DNA of 64,000 bases from an uncultured Alphaproteobacteria bacterium. GTDB taxonomy: Bacteria > Pseudomonadota > Alphaproteobacteria > Rs-D84. The notes below the pieces were generated by a model. It searched no databases, had not been told where the DNA came from, and worked only from the letters and a program-made list of their open reading frames with translations. The position numbers and the translations under genes are program-made. The stretch is from positions 1-64,000 of the forward strand of contig CASCZI010000002.1 in the NCBI GenBank assembly GCA_949156565.1, in the 5' to 3' direction. Below are positions 61,851-64,000 of the stretch, piece by piece (the first letter of the stretch is position 1; each line of letters starts with the position of its first letter).

Positions 61851-62918
61851 ATCTACATTCGATTCTAACAATTTCTTTTTAATGGGTGCCAACTTTTTAA
61901 CACGTGTTTCAATTTTTTTATAAACATCCGATTTTGTCAGATCCAGCGCACTGCGTATCGCATTCGAAAATGCCAAGGCATCACTGTTGCCATGGGTTTT
62001 GATGGCAAATCCCCGCAATCCTAAAAACATGGCCCCGGCATAAGACCGTGGATCAATCTTATGCTTTAACCGTTTAAATACATGCACCAAAAAGAACGCC
62101 CCAATAATGGCCAAAAAGGATTTCTTGAGATTATCCATCAAAACCCGTTTAATTAACTTGGCCGTGCCTTCGACGGTCTTTAACACGATATTTCCGGTAA
62201 ATCCATCGGTAACAACCACTTGAACATCACCGGCACTAATATCTGTACCTTCGACAAAGCCAATGTATTTATAGGGCAATTTTGATTTATTTTCCATCAG
62301 CAATTTATTCAACCGCTGCAGTGTTTCATTACCCTTGGTGTCTTCTTCGCCAATGTTTAAAATCCCCAGTTTTGGATTCGGCATATGCCCGATTACTTCG
62401 GCATAAACACTGCCCAGAACGGAAAAATCAAACAAATTTTCCGCATCGCATTGGACATTTGCCCCCAGATCCAACATTACCACCCGTGAATCACCACCGC
62501 CCGACGGCAACATTGTGGTAATCGCCGGACGCGATATACCATCAACCGTCTTTAGTGCCAATTTCGCCAGTGACATTAACACCCCGGTGTTACCGGCACT
62601 GATCACGGCCGAAGAATTCCCTTCACGCACATCTTTGATGGCCATGTACATCGATGTGTTTTGGGCGTGACGAATGACATCACGCACCTTGTCTGTGCCC
62701 TTGATCGCATCTGGGGCATGAATGATTTCACAATGGCGGGCCACACGGGGATATTTCATCATCATCCGCCGCAAAACCTTTTCATCACCGAATACACGGA
62801 AAAATACCATGTCTTCGCCATATTGGAACAAAAATTGATTCATTCCGCCCAAGACAGCCGCCGGTGCCTTGTCGCCCCCCATTGCATCAATTGAAATAAT
62901 TTGTTTTTCGCCCGACAT
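61848..62918 (-). CDS. plsX: Phosphate acyltransferase PlsX
   Basis: The 356-residue peripheral membrane enzyme makes acyl-phosphate from acyl-ACP for phospholipid synthesis. It starts MSGEKQIISIDAMGGDKAP and shows ISAGNTGVLMSLAKLALKTV, RPAITTMLPSG and GILNIGEEDTKGN, then VVTDGFTGNIVLKTVEGTAK. It follows rpmF on the same strand, the classic rpmF-plsX order. Confidence 0.97.
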   Translation of the reverse strand: MSGEKQIISIDAMGGDKAPAAVLGGMNQFLFQYGEDMVFFRVFGDEKVLRRMMMKYPRVARHCEIIHAPDAIKGTDKVRDVIRHAQNTSMYMAIKDVREGNSSAVISAGNTGVLMSLAKLALKTVDGISRPAITTMLPSGGGDSRVVMLDLGANVQCDAENLFDFSVLGSVYAEVIGHMPNPKLGILNIGEEDTKGNETLQRLNKLLMENKSKLPYKYIGFVEGTDISAGDVQVVVTDGFTGNIVLKTVEGTAKLIKRVLMDNLKKSFLAIIGAFFLVHVFKRLKHKIDPRSYAGAMFLGLRGFAIKTHGNSDALAFSNAIRSALDLTKSDVYKKIETRVKKLAPIKKKLLESNVD

Positions 62919-62983
62919 TTTATATAAAAAAAGCAGAAGGCATTAACCCATCCACTTCTGCTTATACCATTTGATTCAAAAAA

Positions 62984-63133
62984 TTATTTTGCCCCGCACG
63001 CCGGACAAATGTGGTGCGGACGTTTCTTTTCCCCACATGCCTTGCACACGGTCGACGGCATGACGGATAATGCATCGTGCGAACGACGTTGTGCGCTACG
63101 TGCTTTACTTGTTTTACTTTTTGGCGTTGCCAT
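62984..63133 (-). CDS. rpmF: 50S ribosomal protein L32 (absent from the ORF track)
   Basis: The 49-residue product MATPKSKTSKARSAQRRSHD is followed by CKACGEKKRPHHICPACG, with the C-x-x-C...C-x-x-C zinc ribbon of L32. It was missed by the track because of its length; the track's 62962-63192 ORF is a shadow in another frame. An AAAGGAT-like site precedes the ATG. It lies 65 bp upstream of plsX. Confidence 0.95.
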   Translation of the reverse strand: MATPKSKTSKARSAQRRSHDALSVMPSTVCKACGEKKRPHHICPACGAK

Positions 63134-63200
63134 TTTACAATCCTTTTAATGTTTAAACGTTTATATTTTATTAAAAACTTCCGCTTTTGCAAGAAAAAGT

Positions 63201-63599
63201 TTAATCTGAAATAACCTGGGCAACAAACAGTCCATGATTGTGCATTAAACCAATCACCGCACTATGATCGTCCAGTCCCAAGTAAAATCGATATCCCGCC
63301 CGTTCCAGATCGGAAACAACGGCCACCTTATACTCGGCCGTGGTACCGGGATAATCTTGGGGTTTACAAAAAACGCGTTTACGAACATTGGGCAATAAAC
63401 GATCAATCATGGCGTTTACTTTGTCCTGGCCGATGGCCCAACGACCGGTGATAAAAACAATGGTAAAATCGCGCCCCAATGTCTGCAAGACACGAACCAT
63501 ATTTTCGTTTGGTTCACCAAATTTGTCATAGTTTGGGATCGCAAACTTTTTTGTCACCACCCCATCTATATCACAAAAAATTGCCGCTGTTTCCATCAT
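63201..63599 (-). CDS. HAD-like phosphatase-family protein
   Basis: The 132-residue product MMETAAIFCDIDGVVTKKFA has the HAD motif I DIDGVVT. TIVFITGRW matches the motif II region, and LDDHSAVIGLMHNHG lies near motif IV. It is short, without a cap domain. Phosphatase substrates are unknown. The second ATG at 63596 is equally possible. It lies between rpoC and rpmF. Confidence 0.75.
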   Translation of the reverse strand: MMETAAIFCDIDGVVTKKFAIPNYDKFGEPNENMVRVLQTLGRDFTIVFITGRWAIGQDKVNAMIDRLLPNVRKRVFCKPQDYPGTTAEYKVAVVSDLERAGYRFYLGLDDHSAVIGLMHNHGLFVAQVISD

Positions 63600-63609
63600 G
63601 CGTTTTTTA

Positions 63610-63641
63610 TGATACCCGGTGTTTTGGGCCGGGTATCATCC
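63610..63641. other. 11-bp inverted repeat between rpoC and the HAD gene
   Basis: ATGATACCCGG / CCGGGTATCAT with a 9-nt loop. No T run follows on the minus strand, so it is not a standard intrinsic terminator; it may stabilise the rpoC 3' end. Confidence 0.6.
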
Positions 63642-63646
63642 AGATG

Positions 63647-64000
63647 TTATATATCCAACAATTGTTGGTGATCACCACCTTCGCGGGCCAACTTTTCTGC
63701 CTTTTCTTCGGCCTTGGCGATTTCACGCACACGCCGGACATAGGCACCGGTACCCACCGGGATCAACCGACCCACAATCAGGTTTTCATTAATCCCAACC
63801 AATTTGTCGGTTGCACCACTGATGGCGGCATCAACCAAAACCTTGGTTGTCTGTTGGAACGACGCGTTGGAAATAAATGACCGTGACGTCAATGATGCCC
63901 GTGTCAATCCAACCAGAACCTGGGACGCTTCGGCGGCACGACCACCGTCACGGACGACGCGTGCATTTTCTTCTTCGAAATCAACACGATCAACCACCTG
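63647..64000 (-). CDS. rpoC: RNA polymerase beta' subunit, C-terminal part
   Basis: The frame is open to the window edge. It contains [20 protein letters not shown] and [15 protein letters not shown], the conserved C-terminal segment of RpoC (usually SFISAASFQETT...GRLIPAGTG). It is the catalytic core subunit of RNA polymerase. The start lies outside the window; the last residues are LLDI. Confidence 0.95.
   Translation of the reverse strand, partial: QVVDRVDFEEENARVVRDGGRAAEASQVLVGLTRASLTSRSFISNASFQQTTKVLVDAAISGATDKLVGINENLIVGRLIPVGTGAYVRRVREIAKAEEKAEKLAREGGDHQQLLDI

Noticed and set aside
62962-63192. 76-codon ORF on minus between plsX and the HAD gene
   Set aside because: It is a shadow frame of rpmF, which is the real gene here.

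Overview
The window looks like a chromosomal segment of an uncultivated, probably host- or gut-associated alphaproteobacterium. The base composition is moderate, and many secreted proteins recall the uncultured RF32-type lineage; that lineage assignment is inference. Supporting gene orders are zapA next to a short coiled-coil gene, map next to radC, holA-lptE, and rpmF-plsX, with rpoC at the right edge. Housekeeping genes include pth, polA, a single-chain glycyl-tRNA synthetase, lgt, mraZ, zapA, radC, map, holA, lptE, plsX, rpmF and rpoC (partial).

Layout: 1-12.3 kb is core sequence: pth, an outer-membrane barrel, polA, two cysteine-rich exported proteins, GlyRS, a small membrane/J-domain operon and an acyl-CoA ligase. 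12.4-16.06 kb is accessory: a lone HTH protein, remnants of at least four genes, and a DUF2778 (L,D-transpeptidase-like) toxin gene followed by three small membrane genes. 16.06-40.14 kb is an island bounded by imperfect direct repeats of about 156 bp; the right copy abuts the 3' end of tRNA-Ser(UGA). It holds a Fic/DUF488 pair, a second toxin (MuF head-protein domain fused to the same DUF2778 domain) with its own membrane genes, a phage packaging remnant (ParB-methyltransferase, DUF5681, large terminase), an AT-rich block of unknown genes, a type I restriction-modification operon with an embedded HEPN-like gene and a frameshifted hsdS at a G8 tract, and a DUF2924/large serine recombinase pair. 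40.2-64 kb returns to core genes, rich in exported and outer-membrane proteins.

Main discovery candidate: two related toxin/immunity arrays. Each DUF2778 toxin is followed by three-TM membrane proteins with a Cys-containing loop. Every extra membrane gene is preceded by a short remnant of a toxin 3' end (G-[KQ]-D-x-x-V-x-V-K-Y), which exactly fills the gap after the previous membrane gene. This is the footprint expected if toxin-immunity modules are repeatedly displaced. The two toxin genes also share a near-identical promoter followed by an intrinsic terminator in the leader.

Second candidate: a repeated noncoding module of about 310-390 bp (5.9-6.35 kb on minus, 60.55-60.86 kb on plus) carrying a conserved promoter upstream of cysteine-rich exported proteins. 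In each copy the leader RNA can pair with the start-codon region of its own gene, although the pairing sequences differ between copies.
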